A stretch of 64,000 bases of DNA from Lachnospiraceae bacterium (lineage in GTDB: Bacteria; Bacillota; Clostridia; Lachnospirales; Lachnospiraceae). The stretch spans positions 1-64,000 of the forward strand of contig JAFLSY010000003.1 of the NCBI GenBank assembly GCA_022510745.1, in the 5' to 3' direction. This document shows positions 8,441-16,576 of this stretch, in pieces (within the stretch, counting starts at the first letter, position 1; each line of letters opens with the position of its first letter). A program made the translations under genes and the position numbers. The notes below the pieces were generated by a model, which had not been told where the DNA came from, searched no databases, and saw only the letters and a program-made list of their open reading frames with translations.

Positions 8441-9652
8441 TTACTCCATACGAATTCTGGCACCGATTCTCTCATCGCCAAGCTGCTCATAGAGTGCCGC
8501 AAATTCCTTTTCTTTCATAACCGGCGTCACAACGCCGCATTCCTCAGGCGCTTCCGGCAGCTTTATGAACTGAATCTCTCCAAAGAGCGCACGAACCTTT
8601 TCTTCACCGCTGCTCTTTACCCTGAAGAAGAATTTCTTCTCGGTATCTTCAATACTCAGCATTTTGGCATCTTCACTATCCCAGAAGCACATAATGACCT
8701 TACCTATATGTCTGGCACAGTCAATCACATCCGAAACAACGGCACTGGCTGTGGGCAGTTTTCCCGCACCTCTTCCATAGTACATGGAATCGCCCAGCAT
8801 ATTACCTTTTACGAAAACTGCATTGAATACACCGCTTACCATGTGCAGCGGATGCTCGGCAGAAATCAGACAGGGCGCTACCATAGCCAGAGTCTTCTCA
8901 CCAACTTCCTTACTGAGTGCTAACAGCTTAATCGACATGCCCATGGCTTTTGCGTACGCAAAGTCTCTGGAAGTGATTTTGGTGATTCCCTCCGTATAAA
9001 TCTGATTGCAATTCACATTTTTTCCCGTCATAAGAGAGGATAAGATTGCTATTTTTCTGCAGGCGTCATGGCCTTCCACATCCGCCTCCGGATTGCGCTC
9101 GGCATAGCCCTTTTCCTGTGCTTCCTTTAATACATCGTCAAAATCCGCACCTTCCTTTTCCATTTTGGAAAGGATGTAGTTGGTCGTACCGTTCAAGATA
9201 CCGGTAATCTCCTCTATCCGCTCCGCCGTCAGGGAATAGTTTAAGGGTCTGATAATAGGGATACCGCCTCCCACACTGGCTTCAAAGAGATAGTTGCAGT
9301 TATGCTCCTTAGCCAGGGCAATCAGCTCCGGACCATGAGCCGCGACCAGTTCCTTGTTGGAGGTACATACGCTCTTTCCCGCGCTTAAAGCTTGTTTTGT
9401 AAAATTATAGGCCGGACCCACGCCTCCCATGGTCTCACAGATGATCTTTATCTCGTCGTCCTCTATGATCTGTGTAAAGTCATGCACCACCTTCTGCTCG
9501 TAGGGGTCGCCGGGGAAATCCCGCAAATCCAGAATGTATTTCACATTCAGCTCTTCGCCGGCCTTTTTATTTACCATTTCCTTATTTTTCTCGATAACTT
9601 CTACTACACCGCTTCCCACGGTACCGTATCCTAATACTGCTACCTGAATCAT
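8441..9652 (-). CDS. hom: Homoserine dehydrogenase
   Basis: A 403-residue NAD(P)-dependent homoserine dehydrogenase, which reduces aspartate semialdehyde to homoserine. The Rossmann motif GYGTVGSGV is at residues 8-16. The catalytic domain has 'TSNKELVAAHG', 'EASVGGGIPIIRPL', 'GILNGTTNYILSKM' and the family signature 'AEADVEGHDACRK'-type stretch (NPEADVEGHDACRKIAIL). The C-terminal portion (about 330-403) looks like a short ACT domain, so threonine feedback is likely. It is 62 bases upstream of apgM and 20 bases downstream of glyA in the same operon. Confidence 0.95.
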   Translation of the reverse strand: MIQVAVLGYGTVGSGVVEVIEKNKEMVNKKAGEELNVKYILDLRDFPGDPYEQKVVHDFTQIIEDDEIKIICETMGGVGPAYNFTKQALSAGKSVCTSNKELVAAHGPELIALAKEHNCNYLFEASVGGGIPIIRPLNYSLTAERIEEITGILNGTTNYILSKMEKEGADFDDVLKEAQEKGYAERNPEADVEGHDACRKIAILSSLMTGKNVNCNQIYTEGITKITSRDFAYAKAMGMSIKLLALSKEVGEKTLAMVAPCLISAEHPLHMVSGVFNAVFVKGNMLGDSMYYGRGAGKLPTASAVVSDVIDCARHIGKVIMCFWDSEDAKMLSIEDTEKKFFFRVKSSGEEKVRALFGEIQFIKLPEAPEECGVVTPVMKEKEFAALYEQLGDERIGARIRME

Positions 9653-9672
9653 ATCTAGCCTCTCATTCTAAA

Positions 9673-10911
9673 CTATTGTAAGGGATATTTATCCGTCAAA
9701 GTCTGTACGATTGCTCTTGCCTCAGGAATCTTCTCCTCGCCGTCTTTGATCACCATGGCGATGGCTTCCGCAATCTTGTCCATATCTTCCGTATTCATGC
9801 CGCGGGAAGTAACCGCGGGCGTACCCAGACGAATACCGCTTGTTACGAAGGGCGACTGGGGGTCGTTGGGTATGGTGTTCTTATTACAGGTAATATGCGC
9901 CGCATCCAACAGCTTTTCCACAGCCTTGCCTGTCAGATTGAAATTGGTCAGGTCCACTAACATCAGGTGGTTATCCGTACCGCCGGATACAATGCGGATT
10001 CCCCTCTGAAGCAAGCCCTTACAGAGAGCCTGCGCATTGTCCACGATCTGCTTCTGATAATTCTTGAATTCGTCGCCCAAAGCTTCCTTAAAGCAGACTG
10101 CTTTAGCCGCGATCACATGCATAAGGGGCCCGCCCTGAATACCGGGGAAAATAGCCTTATTAAAGTTGTATTTTTCGGCAGCCTCTTTATTGCAGAGGAT
10201 CAGACCGCCTCTGGGGCCTCTTAAGGTCTTATGAGTGGTGGTGGTCACCACATCCGCATAGGGGATGGGACTGGGATGCAGCCCTGCCGCCACAAGTCCC
10301 GCAATATGCGCCATATCCACCATCAGAACAGCGCCGACTTCATCGGCTGCTTCTCGGAATTTCTTAAAATCTATGGTTCGGGCATAAGCGGAGGCGCCCG
10401 CAATGATCATTTTAGGCTTATGCTCCAGTGCCAGTTCCCTCATTTTATCATAATCAAGGAAGCCCTCATCATTCACGCCATAAGGTACAATGTTGAAATA
10501 CTTACCGGACATATTTACCGGACTGCCGTGTGTCAGATGTCCGCCATGATCCAGATTCATGCCCATAATGGTATCTCCGGGCTTGCAGACAGCAAACTGT
10601 ACCGCCATATTGGCCTGGGCACCGGAATGGGGCTGTACATTGGCATAATCACAGCCAAAGAGCTGTTTTGCCCTTTCAATGGCCAGATTCTCTACCACGT
10701 CCACGCAGTCACAGCCACCGTAATATCTCTTTCCCGGATAGCCTTCCGCATATTTATTGGTAAGGGGGCTTCCCATTGCCGCCATCACTGCTTTGCTTAC
10801 CCAGTTTTCGGAAGCGATCAGTTCGATGTGGCTGTTCTGCCTTGCCTGCTCGTCCACGATCGCCTGTGCGATTTCTTCATCCACTGCTCTTACTTCATCT
10901 AATGAATACAT
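9673..10911 (-). CDS. glyA: Serine hydroxymethyltransferase
   Basis: A 412-residue PLP enzyme that converts serine and tetrahydrofolate to glycine and 5,10-methylene-THF. The conserved '[13 protein letters not shown]', '[10 protein letters not shown]', '[11 protein letters not shown]' and '[13 protein letters not shown]' motifs are all present. The PLP lysine is K228 in '[14 protein letters not shown]'. Length and ends match the family. It is the first gene of the glyA-hom-apgM-lysC operon, with AGGAGG 7 bases before the ATG and a good promoter about 60 bases upstream. Linking glyA to threonine genes suggests coordinated glycine and threonine supply. Confidence 0.97.
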   Translation of the reverse strand: MYSLDEVRAVDEEIAQAIVDEQARQNSHIELIASENWVSKAVMAAMGSPLTNKYAEGYPGKRYYGGCDCVDVVENLAIERAKQLFGCDYANVQPHSGAQANMAVQFAVCKPGDTIMGMNLDHGGHLTHGSPVNMSGKYFNIVPYGVNDEGFLDYDKMRELALEHKPKMIIAGASAYARTIDFKKFREAADEVGAVLMVDMAHIAGLVAAGLHPSPIPYADVVTTTTHKTLRGPRGGLILCNKEAAEKYNFNKAIFPGIQGGPLMHVIAAKAVCFKEALGDEFKNYQKQIVDNAQALCKGLLQRGIRIVSGGTDNHLMLVDLTNFNLTGKAVEKLLDAAHITCNKNTIPNDPQSPFVTSGIRLGTPAVTSRGMNTEDMDKIAEAIAMVIKDGEEKIPEARAIVQTLTDKYPLQ

Positions 10912-10979
10912 TGCCGTCCTCCTCTATTCTTCTTATTATAATGTAAAATATAATTTCAACTAAAAAATACACAGAAATG

Positions 10980-11009
10980 ATTATAGCATAGCCCCGGATA
11001 TTTACGCAA
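10980..11009 (-). promoter_or_regulatory. Promoter of the glyA operon
   Basis: On the minus strand TTGCGT (11004-11009) and TATAAT (10980-10985) are 18 bases apart, with an extended -10 (TGC before TATAAT). The predicted leader is about 60 nt and shows no T-box or riboswitch-like fold. Confidence 0.6.
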
Positions 11010-11075
11010 TACATTTCCTGTAAAGGAATGACAGATAAAAAGATCATATCTTGTAGAAAAGCAGAAAAGATAGTA

Positions 11076-11084
11076 TGATATAAT
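11076..11084 (+). promoter_or_regulatory. Extended -10 element for the plus-strand gene at 11132
   Basis: TGATATAAT gives a perfect TGNTATAAT extended -10. I see no matching -35 hexamer at 16-18 bases. It lies about 45 bases ahead of the gene and is divergent from the glyA promoter. Confidence 0.4.
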
Positions 11085-11131
11085 TATTGACATAACAAAA
11101 AGGATGGTTGTTCATTCAACGTATTATAATA

Positions 11132-11620
11132 ATGAAAAAAGTAAAAGTTCTTTTGGTTGGCAGTGTAATTCTTTGCATATTACTCATGATAATAATTGTG
11201 ATGTCCACTAATTCAAATGTGAAAGAATGGCAGTCCATCAATCAAATTAAAGCATGCAGAGGACTTCTGGATGGTCCCATACGAAGCATTACCTTACGCC
11301 AAACCACTGACTCGGCAGAATGGGCAGTATTTGACGATGAGGACCTTATTCATCAATGGGAAACGTATTTTGCCAGTTTAGAAGTAATGTATGAAAGGCC
11401 TGTGACAAAATCGGATATGGAAGGGAATGGTGGTATGCCCGTTATTGCAATTACCACTGATACGGCTAAATATACTTTCCGCCTACACGTTACAGATGGC
11501 AAGGATATAATAGAAATTGGTAATGATTATTATATCTATAGAAGCAGTCTAGAATTACCATTTACCGAAACATATAATGCCGCCATCGAGCGGCATGGAG
11601 TAATCACTCCCTGGGATTAA
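11132..11620 (+). CDS. Membrane-anchored hypothetical protein
   Basis: A 162-residue protein starting MKKVKVLLVGSVILCILLMIIIVM, a single N-terminal membrane anchor, followed by an extracytoplasmic domain of about 130 residues. The domain has alternating beta-type patterns ('SITLRQTTDSAEWAVFDDEDL', 'PVIAITTDTAKYTFRLHVTDG') and ends in 'YYIYRSSLELPFTETYNAAI'. I do not recognise the family. A TTG start at 11108 is possible, but the upstream purine run is too close to it; the ATG at 11132 gives a normal signal-anchor with Lys at positions 2-3. It precedes the lipid kinase gene by 24 bases and may be co-transcribed with it. Confidence 0.65.
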   Translation: MKKVKVLLVGSVILCILLMIIIVMSTNSNVKEWQSINQIKACRGLLDGPIRSITLRQTTDSAEWAVFDDEDLIHQWETYFASLEVMYERPVTKSDMEGNGGMPVIAITTDTAKYTFRLHVTDGKDIIEIGNDYYIYRSSLELPFTETYNAAIERHGVITPWD

Positions 11621-11644
11621 TAGAAAAAGCAACAGGAGGATGCC

Positions 11645-12595
11645 ATGTACCACATTATCATCAATCCCGCCTCCCGCTCCGGACGCGGGGAGCATATCTG
11701 GACGGAAATCATAAAACCGGCTCTTATAGAGAAGGCTGTTCCTTTTAAGGCCTACTTTTCCAAAAAGGCCGGAGAAGTGAGCCTGCTTGCCGAAAAAATC
11801 ATCACCGAACATTTTAGTAAAAGTACCGCCAAAGATCCCTGCCGCCTGATCATTTTGGGCGGAGACGGCACTGTAAACGAAGCGCTGCAGGGAATCAAAC
11901 CTGCCCAAAACGTCATCATTGGCTATATCCCTACCGGCTCGAGCAACGACCTTGCCAGAGATTTGGGAATTCCCAAAGATCCCCTAAAAGCGCTGTCCCA
12001 TATTCTTGACGCGGAAACGAAGCAGGAGCGCATTCTCGCCATGGACAGAGGTCTTATCAAAATGGATGATGCGTGCCGCTCTTATGCCGGCAGCAGCGGC
12101 ATCGGCTTTGATGCTGCCGTATGCGAGGAGGTTATGCATTCTAAACTGAAGGTGATGCTGAATAAACTGAAATTAGGAAAGCTGACTTATCTGGGGATTG
12201 CACTCAAACAGTTATTTGCGGCAAAAACAGTATCCTGCACTCTCTATTTGGACGATAAAGAACCTATTTATATTAAGAAGATTTTCTTTATTGCTTCCAT
12301 GACGCATCGTTTTGAAGGCGGTGGTTTTAAATTCTGTCCCATGGCGGACTATACGGACGGACTGTTCGATCTGTGTGTAGTGGGAAACCTGCCGAAGCTG
12401 TTGATCCTCCTTGCCCTGCCCACCGGATTCTTCGGAAAGCACTTTTTATTTCCCGGCGTCAACCATTACAGAGCCGCTCGGATTCGCATCGTCACCGATA
12501 AGCCCTTATGGGTCCACACGGACGGAGAGGTCATCGGGCAGGCTGACGGAGTGGAAATTACCTGTATCAAACAGGACATCCATTTTATAGCATAA
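11645..12595 (+). CDS. Diacylglycerol kinase family lipid kinase
   Basis: A 316-residue member of the DagK/YegS lipid kinase family, which phosphorylates diacylglycerol or a related lipid in the membrane-lipid recycling pathway. The N-terminal 'INPASRSGRG' and the nucleotide motif 'LGGDGTVNEALQG' (about residues 76-88) are diagnostic, as is 'YIPTGSSNDLARDLGI'. The C-terminal beta domain has 'HTDGEVIGQ' near the end. An AGGAGG ribosome binding site lies 4 bases before the ATG. The substrate cannot be told from sequence. A PAP2-type lipid phosphatase follows downstream, a plausible partner acting in the opposite direction. Confidence 0.9.
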   Translation: MYHIIINPASRSGRGEHIWTEIIKPALIEKAVPFKAYFSKKAGEVSLLAEKIITEHFSKSTAKDPCRLIILGGDGTVNEALQGIKPAQNVIIGYIPTGSSNDLARDLGIPKDPLKALSHILDAETKQERILAMDRGLIKMDDACRSYAGSSGIGFDAAVCEEVMHSKLKVMLNKLKLGKLTYLGIALKQLFAAKTVSCTLYLDDKEPIYIKKIFFIASMTHRFEGGGFKFCPMADYTDGLFDLCVVGNLPKLLILLALPTGFFGKHFLFPGVNHYRAARIRIVTDKPLWVHTDGEVIGQADGVEITCIKQDIHFIA

Positions 12596-12674
12596 AATTT
12601 TTATAGCATAAAACTTTTTATTTCATAAAACTTTTTATTTTATAAAACTTTTTATTTTATAAAACTTTTTATTT
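12591..12674. repeat. 17-bp tandem repeat (five units)
   Basis: The unit CATAAAACTTTTTATTT or TATAAAACTTTTTATTT occurs at 12607-12623, 12624-12640, 12641-12657 and 12658-12674. A diverged 16-bp first copy (12591-12606) contains the stop codon of the lipid kinase gene. Each unit is itself a small palindrome (ATAAAA...TTTTAT), so the array could act as stacked weak terminators. The four clean units are almost identical, which points to recent slippage. Confidence 0.9.
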
Positions 12675-12732
12675 TATAAAAAGGTAAAAATGAAGAATTT
12701 CTTAATAAAATCAAAATCTTATAAAAAAGGGA

Positions 12733-12760
12733 TTGAAAAAAATAAAAACTTGGATATACT
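12733..12760 (+). promoter_or_regulatory. Promoter of the PAP2 phosphatase gene
   Basis: TTGAAA (12733-12738) and TATACT (12755-12760) are 16 bases apart, about 65 bases before the GTG start. Confidence 0.5.
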
Positions 12761-12823
12761 GTATGTGTAAATGAAAATTGCTTGTATATAAGATCTTTTT
12801 TGAGAACTAAGGGGAGTTTTATT

Positions 12824-13492
12824 GTGAAAAAGCTAAAGAAGTTTTATGCGGACTACCGCCATGCGATTCCACTTATCGCATACGGTATTGTCTATCTGAC
12901 GTGGTTCTTCCATTTGGAAAAGACGGTAACCAAGCAATACACTGTGATACACATGGCCTTAGATGACTATATTCCGTTTCTGGAAGTTTTTGTCATTCCC
13001 TACTTTTTATGGTTTGTCTATGTAGCCGCAGTAGTGTTGTTCCTCTTTTTTAAAGACAAGACAGAATATTATAAAACCTGCATTTTCCTTTTTACGGGCA
13101 TGACGATTTTTTTGATCGTATCCACCATATGGCCCAACGGACATCATCTGCGGCCCCATGTAATGCCCAGGGAGAACATCTTTACACAGCTGGTTTCCTA
13201 TTTGTACAAAACGGATACCGCTACCAACCTCTGGCCCAGCATCCACGTTTATAATTCGCTGGGTGCCCATTTTGCCATTGCCAAAAGCCGGCATATGGAG
13301 CGTCACAGAGGGATCAAGATTGCTTCTTTCCTGCTTGCAGCCTCAATTATTCTGTCCACAATGTTTATTAAACAACATTCTTTATTTGATGTATTGACAG
13401 GATTCGGTTTAGCTGTTATAATGTACTTAGTGGTTTACAGAGACGATTTGGTTTTAGGTACCAGACGCAACTCCAGACCACAGATTGGATAG
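12824..13492 (+). CDS. PAP2-superfamily membrane phosphatase
   Basis: A 222-residue integral membrane protein with about six helices. It has the PAP2 phosphatase signature spread over three blocks: 'HHLRPHV' (motif 1-like), 'WPSIHVYNSLGAH' (PSxH) and 'KQHSLFDVLTGF' (HxxxDxxxG), which carry the two catalytic histidines and the aspartate. The family removes phosphate from lipid phosphates such as phosphatidate or undecaprenyl pyrophosphate, or transfers phosphoinositol in the related PAP2_3 group. I chose the GTG at 12824 because AGGGGAG lies 8 bases upstream; the in-frame TTG at 12782 has none. Substrate unknown. Confidence 0.85.
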   Translation: MKKLKKFYADYRHAIPLIAYGIVYLTWFFHLEKTVTKQYTVIHMALDDYIPFLEVFVIPYFLWFVYVAAVVLFLFFKDKTEYYKTCIFLFTGMTIFLIVSTIWPNGHHLRPHVMPRENIFTQLVSYLYKTDTATNLWPSIHVYNSLGAHFAIAKSRHMERHRGIKIASFLLAASIILSTMFIKQHSLFDVLTGFGLAVIMYLVVYRDDLVLGTRRNSRPQIG

Positions 13493-13545
13493 TTCCAATC
13501 TCCTACTAATTTGTTAGCAATATTCATTGCTGAATTCCTATTATA

Positions 13546-13583
13546 GAAAGCCACAGGATACCCCCTATTATTCTGTGGCTTTC
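13546..13583. repeat. Perfect 11-bp inverted repeat
   Basis: GAAAGCCACAG (13546-13556) and CTGTGGCTTTC (13573-13583) are exactly complementary with a 16-base loop. It lies after the PAP2 gene, without a T-run on either strand, just ahead of a conventional terminator. Confidence 0.7.
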
Positions 13584-13629
13584 ACCCTACACAAAAGCAT
13601 TTAGAATCTTGTCAGGTTTTGAAGATATC

Positions 13630-13670
13630 AAAAACCGGATTCCCCAAAATGGAAATCCGGCTTTTTTTAG
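13630..13670. terminator. Bidirectional intrinsic terminator
   Basis: CCGGATT and AATCCGG form a stem around a short loop. The plus strand continues CTTTTTTTAG and the minus strand CCGGTTTTTG, so it can end both the PAP2 transcript and the convergent glycosyltransferase transcript. Confidence 0.8.
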
Positions 13671-13678
13671 TTTTCCGA

Positions 13679-14707
13679 TTAGTTAAAATTAAATATTTTC
13701 TGGCAGATTCGATATCCTTCCACAGAAATTTTCCGTCCGCCCTTCCCGGGCAGATTCATGGCGCCTCCCATGATGCCGTTGCGCATCCATAAATGCAGCC
13801 ACCAGTCTTTTCGCTTTAAGTACTGCCAGAGTTCCTTTTTCACCGCCAGATTCTCCGCAGCTCCGGAGCGTATACAGAGGATGGAAGACACCGTCATGAT
13901 GATTTCGAGATAATTGCGCATATACTGATGGCGCCGCTTTATTTTTAGTATCTCCGGTTTATTCTCCACATAATAATCTATCATCAGCTTATTAACTTTA
14001 ATCTGCTGATCCAGTCTGGAAATCATGATTTCCTCATTGACGGACTGATCCGCGCGCCCGATATAGTAGCGATAGAAATTGACATCCAGATAATACATAT
14101 ACTCCACATGTAATAACGGCTCAAAAACATAGAGATTGTCTACATAGAAAGTATGCTCGGGCAGATGCAGTCCGCTGTCTTTTAATAGCTGGGTTTTAAA
14201 AATAACGGAATGCATCAGGATATAATGCCCCTTGGAAAAATGCCTGCACTCATCCCAAGTAAAAATTTTATCCTTTGGCAGGATGTGGCGATAGCGCATG
14301 ACCTTTTTGCGCTTCTCGCCCTCTTTTTCATAAACAAAATTGCTGACCAGCATATCCAGCCGTTTATCTTCCTCCACAATGGTGCGCAGTGTTGTCAAAA
14401 TCTTGCTATAAGCCTCCTGCTGCACCCAATCGTCGGAATCCACTACTTTAAAATAGAGACCGGTTGCATTCTCTATGCCTGTGTTCACTGCAGAACCATG
14501 TCCGCCGTTTTGCTGGTGTATCGCTTTTACAATATTGGGATATTCCGCCTCATAACGATCCGCGATCTCCGCGGTGTTATCCCCCGAAGAACCGTCGTCC
14601 ACAATCAGAATCTCCACTTCATCTCCGCCCGTCAATAGGGAATCGATGCATTTTTCCATATACTCTGCAGAATTATAGCAGGGTATAGTTATTGATAACA
14701 GTTTCAT
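13679..14707 (-). CDS. Family 2 glycosyltransferase
   Basis: A 342-residue GT-A fold transferase. It starts MKLLSITIPCYNSAEYM; the nucleotide-binding 'ILIVDDGSSGD' and the metal-binding 'KVVDSDDWV' (DSDD, about residue 90) follow, then 'QNGGHGSAVNTGI'. The C-terminal 200 residues are helical, with 'YVDNLYVFEPLLH' and a Tyr-rich stretch, and no membrane segments are clear. It should transfer a sugar to a surface polysaccharide or lipid carrier; donor and acceptor are unknown. The start at ATG 14705-14707 has AGAGGGAG just upstream; longer starts lack a site. It follows the SfsA-MutY gene by 45 bases and is closed by a terminator. Confidence 0.88.
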   Translation of the reverse strand: MKLLSITIPCYNSAEYMEKCIDSLLTGGDEVEILIVDDGSSGDNTAEIADRYEAEYPNIVKAIHQQNGGHGSAVNTGIENATGLYFKVVDSDDWVQQEAYSKILTTLRTIVEEDKRLDMLVSNFVYEKEGEKRKKVMRYRHILPKDKIFTWDECRHFSKGHYILMHSVIFKTQLLKDSGLHLPEHTFYVDNLYVFEPLLHVEYMYYLDVNFYRYYIGRADQSVNEEIMISRLDQQIKVNKLMIDYYVENKPEILKIKRRHQYMRNYLEIIMTVSSILCIRSGAAENLAVKKELWQYLKRKDWWLHLWMRNGIMGGAMNLPGKGGRKISVEGYRICQKIFNFN

Positions 14708-14752
14708 GCTCCCTCTCATTCTGCCGATGAATACCATTTTCACACGACAAAT

Positions 14753-16576
14753 TTATTCTTTCTCCCGGTACTTTTTATTTCCCAGCTTTATTTGCAAATA
14801 CCCGGTATAAGCCGCAAATGCGGACGGAATGGGATACCGTTTTTCCGTTTCCCCAGGCTCTGCAAAAATCCAATTTTCTTTTAAAACCGCCTCATTTTTA
14901 GGGGCCAGTTCATCCACTCTGACCATATATCCCCACATGTGCCATTCCTTATGGGTAAAAATGTGGCGGGCCTCCTGCAAGGGCAGAACACGCAAGGGTC
15001 TAAACCCCTTCTGCTCCAAAATACGAACGATCTCCTCCGGGGATTTGTGCCCCTCCACCATGGGAAACTCATACATACCTGCCAACAGCCCTTTATCCGG
15101 CCTTTTGTGCAGAGCCACCCGGTTTTCATCCCGAATGACCAATACAGTCAATTCCTCCGTACTGCGTGGTTTCTTACTGCTCTTTTTAGGATACTCATTC
15201 TGCACGCCGGCCTCTTGTGCAAGGCAGATATCCGCAAGGGGACAGACTTCACAGTGAGGCGCACCGTTCGGTACGCAGACCGTAGCTCCGATTTCCATCA
15301 ATGCCTGATTAAAATCTCCCGGCCGCTCTGGCATTACCGCAAGCAGCTCTTCCTCCATCCGCTTTTTCACGGCGGGAAGCAGAATATCCTCTTCCCGTCT
15401 GCCAATACGGGAAAGTACCCTGAGGACATTGCCGTCCACTGCAGGCACGGGCTTTTTGTAGGCTATGGATGCAATCGCCCCTGCAGTATAGCTGCCGATC
15501 CCTTTCAGTTTCAGAAGTTCCTCATATTCCGAGGGCATAACACCGTCATATTCAGACATGATCTGAACGGCCGCTTTCTGCAGATTCCTGACCCGGTTAT
15601 AATAACCTAAGCCCTCCCAAAGCTTCAAAAGCACTTCTTCCGGTGCTCCCGCCAGGCTTTCAATATCGGGCAACGCCTCCATAAATCGTTCAAAATATGG
15701 CTTGACCGCTTCCACCCTGGTCTGCTGCAGCATGATCTCCGATACCCATACCCGATAAGGAGTGGGCTCTTCTCTCCAGGGAAGAATTCTACGATTCCTA
15801 TCATACCACTTTAAAAGTGGTTTGGGAATAGCTTCCAAGCTTCCCTTTCTTAATTTTTCCTTAGCAGAAGGTAAATAATTTTCAAAATTTTCCGGCTCTA
15901 AAATCACCGGTACCGGATTACCTATCATCATACCGTCCGGCTCCACCAGACAATCATATGCGACAATGTGTACCCCGGCCTGTTTTGCCCGAACCAGCGC
16001 TTCCGCAAAAGCCTGCTGGGTCCGTCTGTTAGGGGTAAAATAGGAGACATTCTGCATCTGTACCACAAAGAGCACATAGACTTCATATCCTTCCGCTTTT
16101 GCGGCAATCAGCTCCTCCACATGCTTTAGAGCCCGCTCGGACGGTGCGTCCGGAAACTGCACCACATTGTCCTCTTCTAGGGTTACCCCTTTTACCTCCA
16201 TAAAAACCTTTTTGTTACCCGCTTCCAAATAAAAATCAAATCGGGAACTGCCGTAAACAGTTTCCGGACGCAGAAAAGACAGGTCCGGGAAGAACTGCTT
16301 TGTTAAAAGCCATTCCTCCACGGCCCTGTTCGGCGCTTGGGAATCCATATTGATCAGCCGGCCGTTCTTTTCCACCGCAATCAGGTCATAGGCCGTTTTC
16401 CTATCCTGCTTTTTGCTTTTTTCCAGATAGACCGTTGCCCGCTCCTTTAATAACTCCGCACATCGCCCGGTGTTCTTTACATGGACTGTTTCTTTCCTTC
16501 CGTTTAACTCCACATAAGCAATAAAGCGATTGGGTCTTTCTAAAAAAACTGCTTTCTCTACATTATGATACTTCAT
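14753..16576 (-). CDS. SfsA-MutY fusion: PD-(D/E)xK nuclease plus adenine DNA glycosylase
   Basis: A 607-residue fusion. Residues 1 to about 232 are SfsA ('RFIAYVELNG', 'NTGRC', 'DSQAPNRAVEEWL'), with a nuclease core including D114 and the E127-V-K129 pair. Residues from about 250 are MutY, which removes adenine mispaired with 8-oxoguanine. The catalytic Glu is E280 in 'VSEIMLQQTRVE', the helix-hairpin-helix is 'LKGIGSYTAGAI', the catalytic Asp is D381 in 'VPAVDGNVLRVLSR', and the iron-sulfur ligands are C434, C442, C445 and C451 (spacing 7-2-5). A NUDIX-like 8-oxoG recognition domain fills the C-terminus. The two parts are usually separate genes; the joint (about 233-250) is short and there is no stop or frameshift. 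It overlaps the upstream nucleotidase gene by 14 bases. Confidence 0.92.
   Translation of the reverse strand: MKYHNVEKAVFLERPNRFIAYVELNGRKETVHVKNTGRCAELLKERATVYLEKSKKQDRKTAYDLIAVEKNGRLINMDSQAPNRAVEEWLLTKQFFPDLSFLRPETVYGSSRFDFYLEAGNKKVFMEVKGVTLEEDNVVQFPDAPSERALKHVEELIAAKAEGYEVYVLFVVQMQNVSYFTPNRRTQQAFAEALVRAKQAGVHIVAYDCLVEPDGMMIGNPVPVILEPENFENYLPSAKEKLRKGSLEAIPKPLLKWYDRNRRILPWREEPTPYRVWVSEIMLQQTRVEAVKPYFERFMEALPDIESLAGAPEEVLLKLWEGLGYYNRVRNLQKAAVQIMSEYDGVMPSEYEELLKLKGIGSYTAGAIASIAYKKPVPAVDGNVLRVLSRIGRREEDILLPAVKKRMEEELLAVMPERPGDFNQALMEIGATVCVPNGAPHCEVCPLADICLAQEAGVQNEYPKKSSKKPRSTEELTVLVIRDENRVALHKRPDKGLLAGMYEFPMVEGHKSPEEIVRILEQKGFRPLRVLPLQEARHIFTHKEWHMWGYMVRVDELAPKNEAVLKENWIFAEPGETEKRYPIPSAFAAYTGYLQIKLGNKKYREKE

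Noticed and set aside
10231..10902. 223-codon plus-strand frame
   Set aside because: Antisense shadow of glyA, whose conservation is unmistakable.
10912..11107. T-box or amino-acid riboswitch before the glyA operon
   Set aside because: The predicted leader is only about 60 bases and has no T-box sequence or terminator/antiterminator pair.
12591..12674. Tandem repeats considered as a CRISPR array
   Set aside because: Units are contiguous with no spacers and there are no cas genes.
14939..15610. 223-codon plus-strand frame
   Set aside because: Antisense shadow of the MutY half of the fusion gene.
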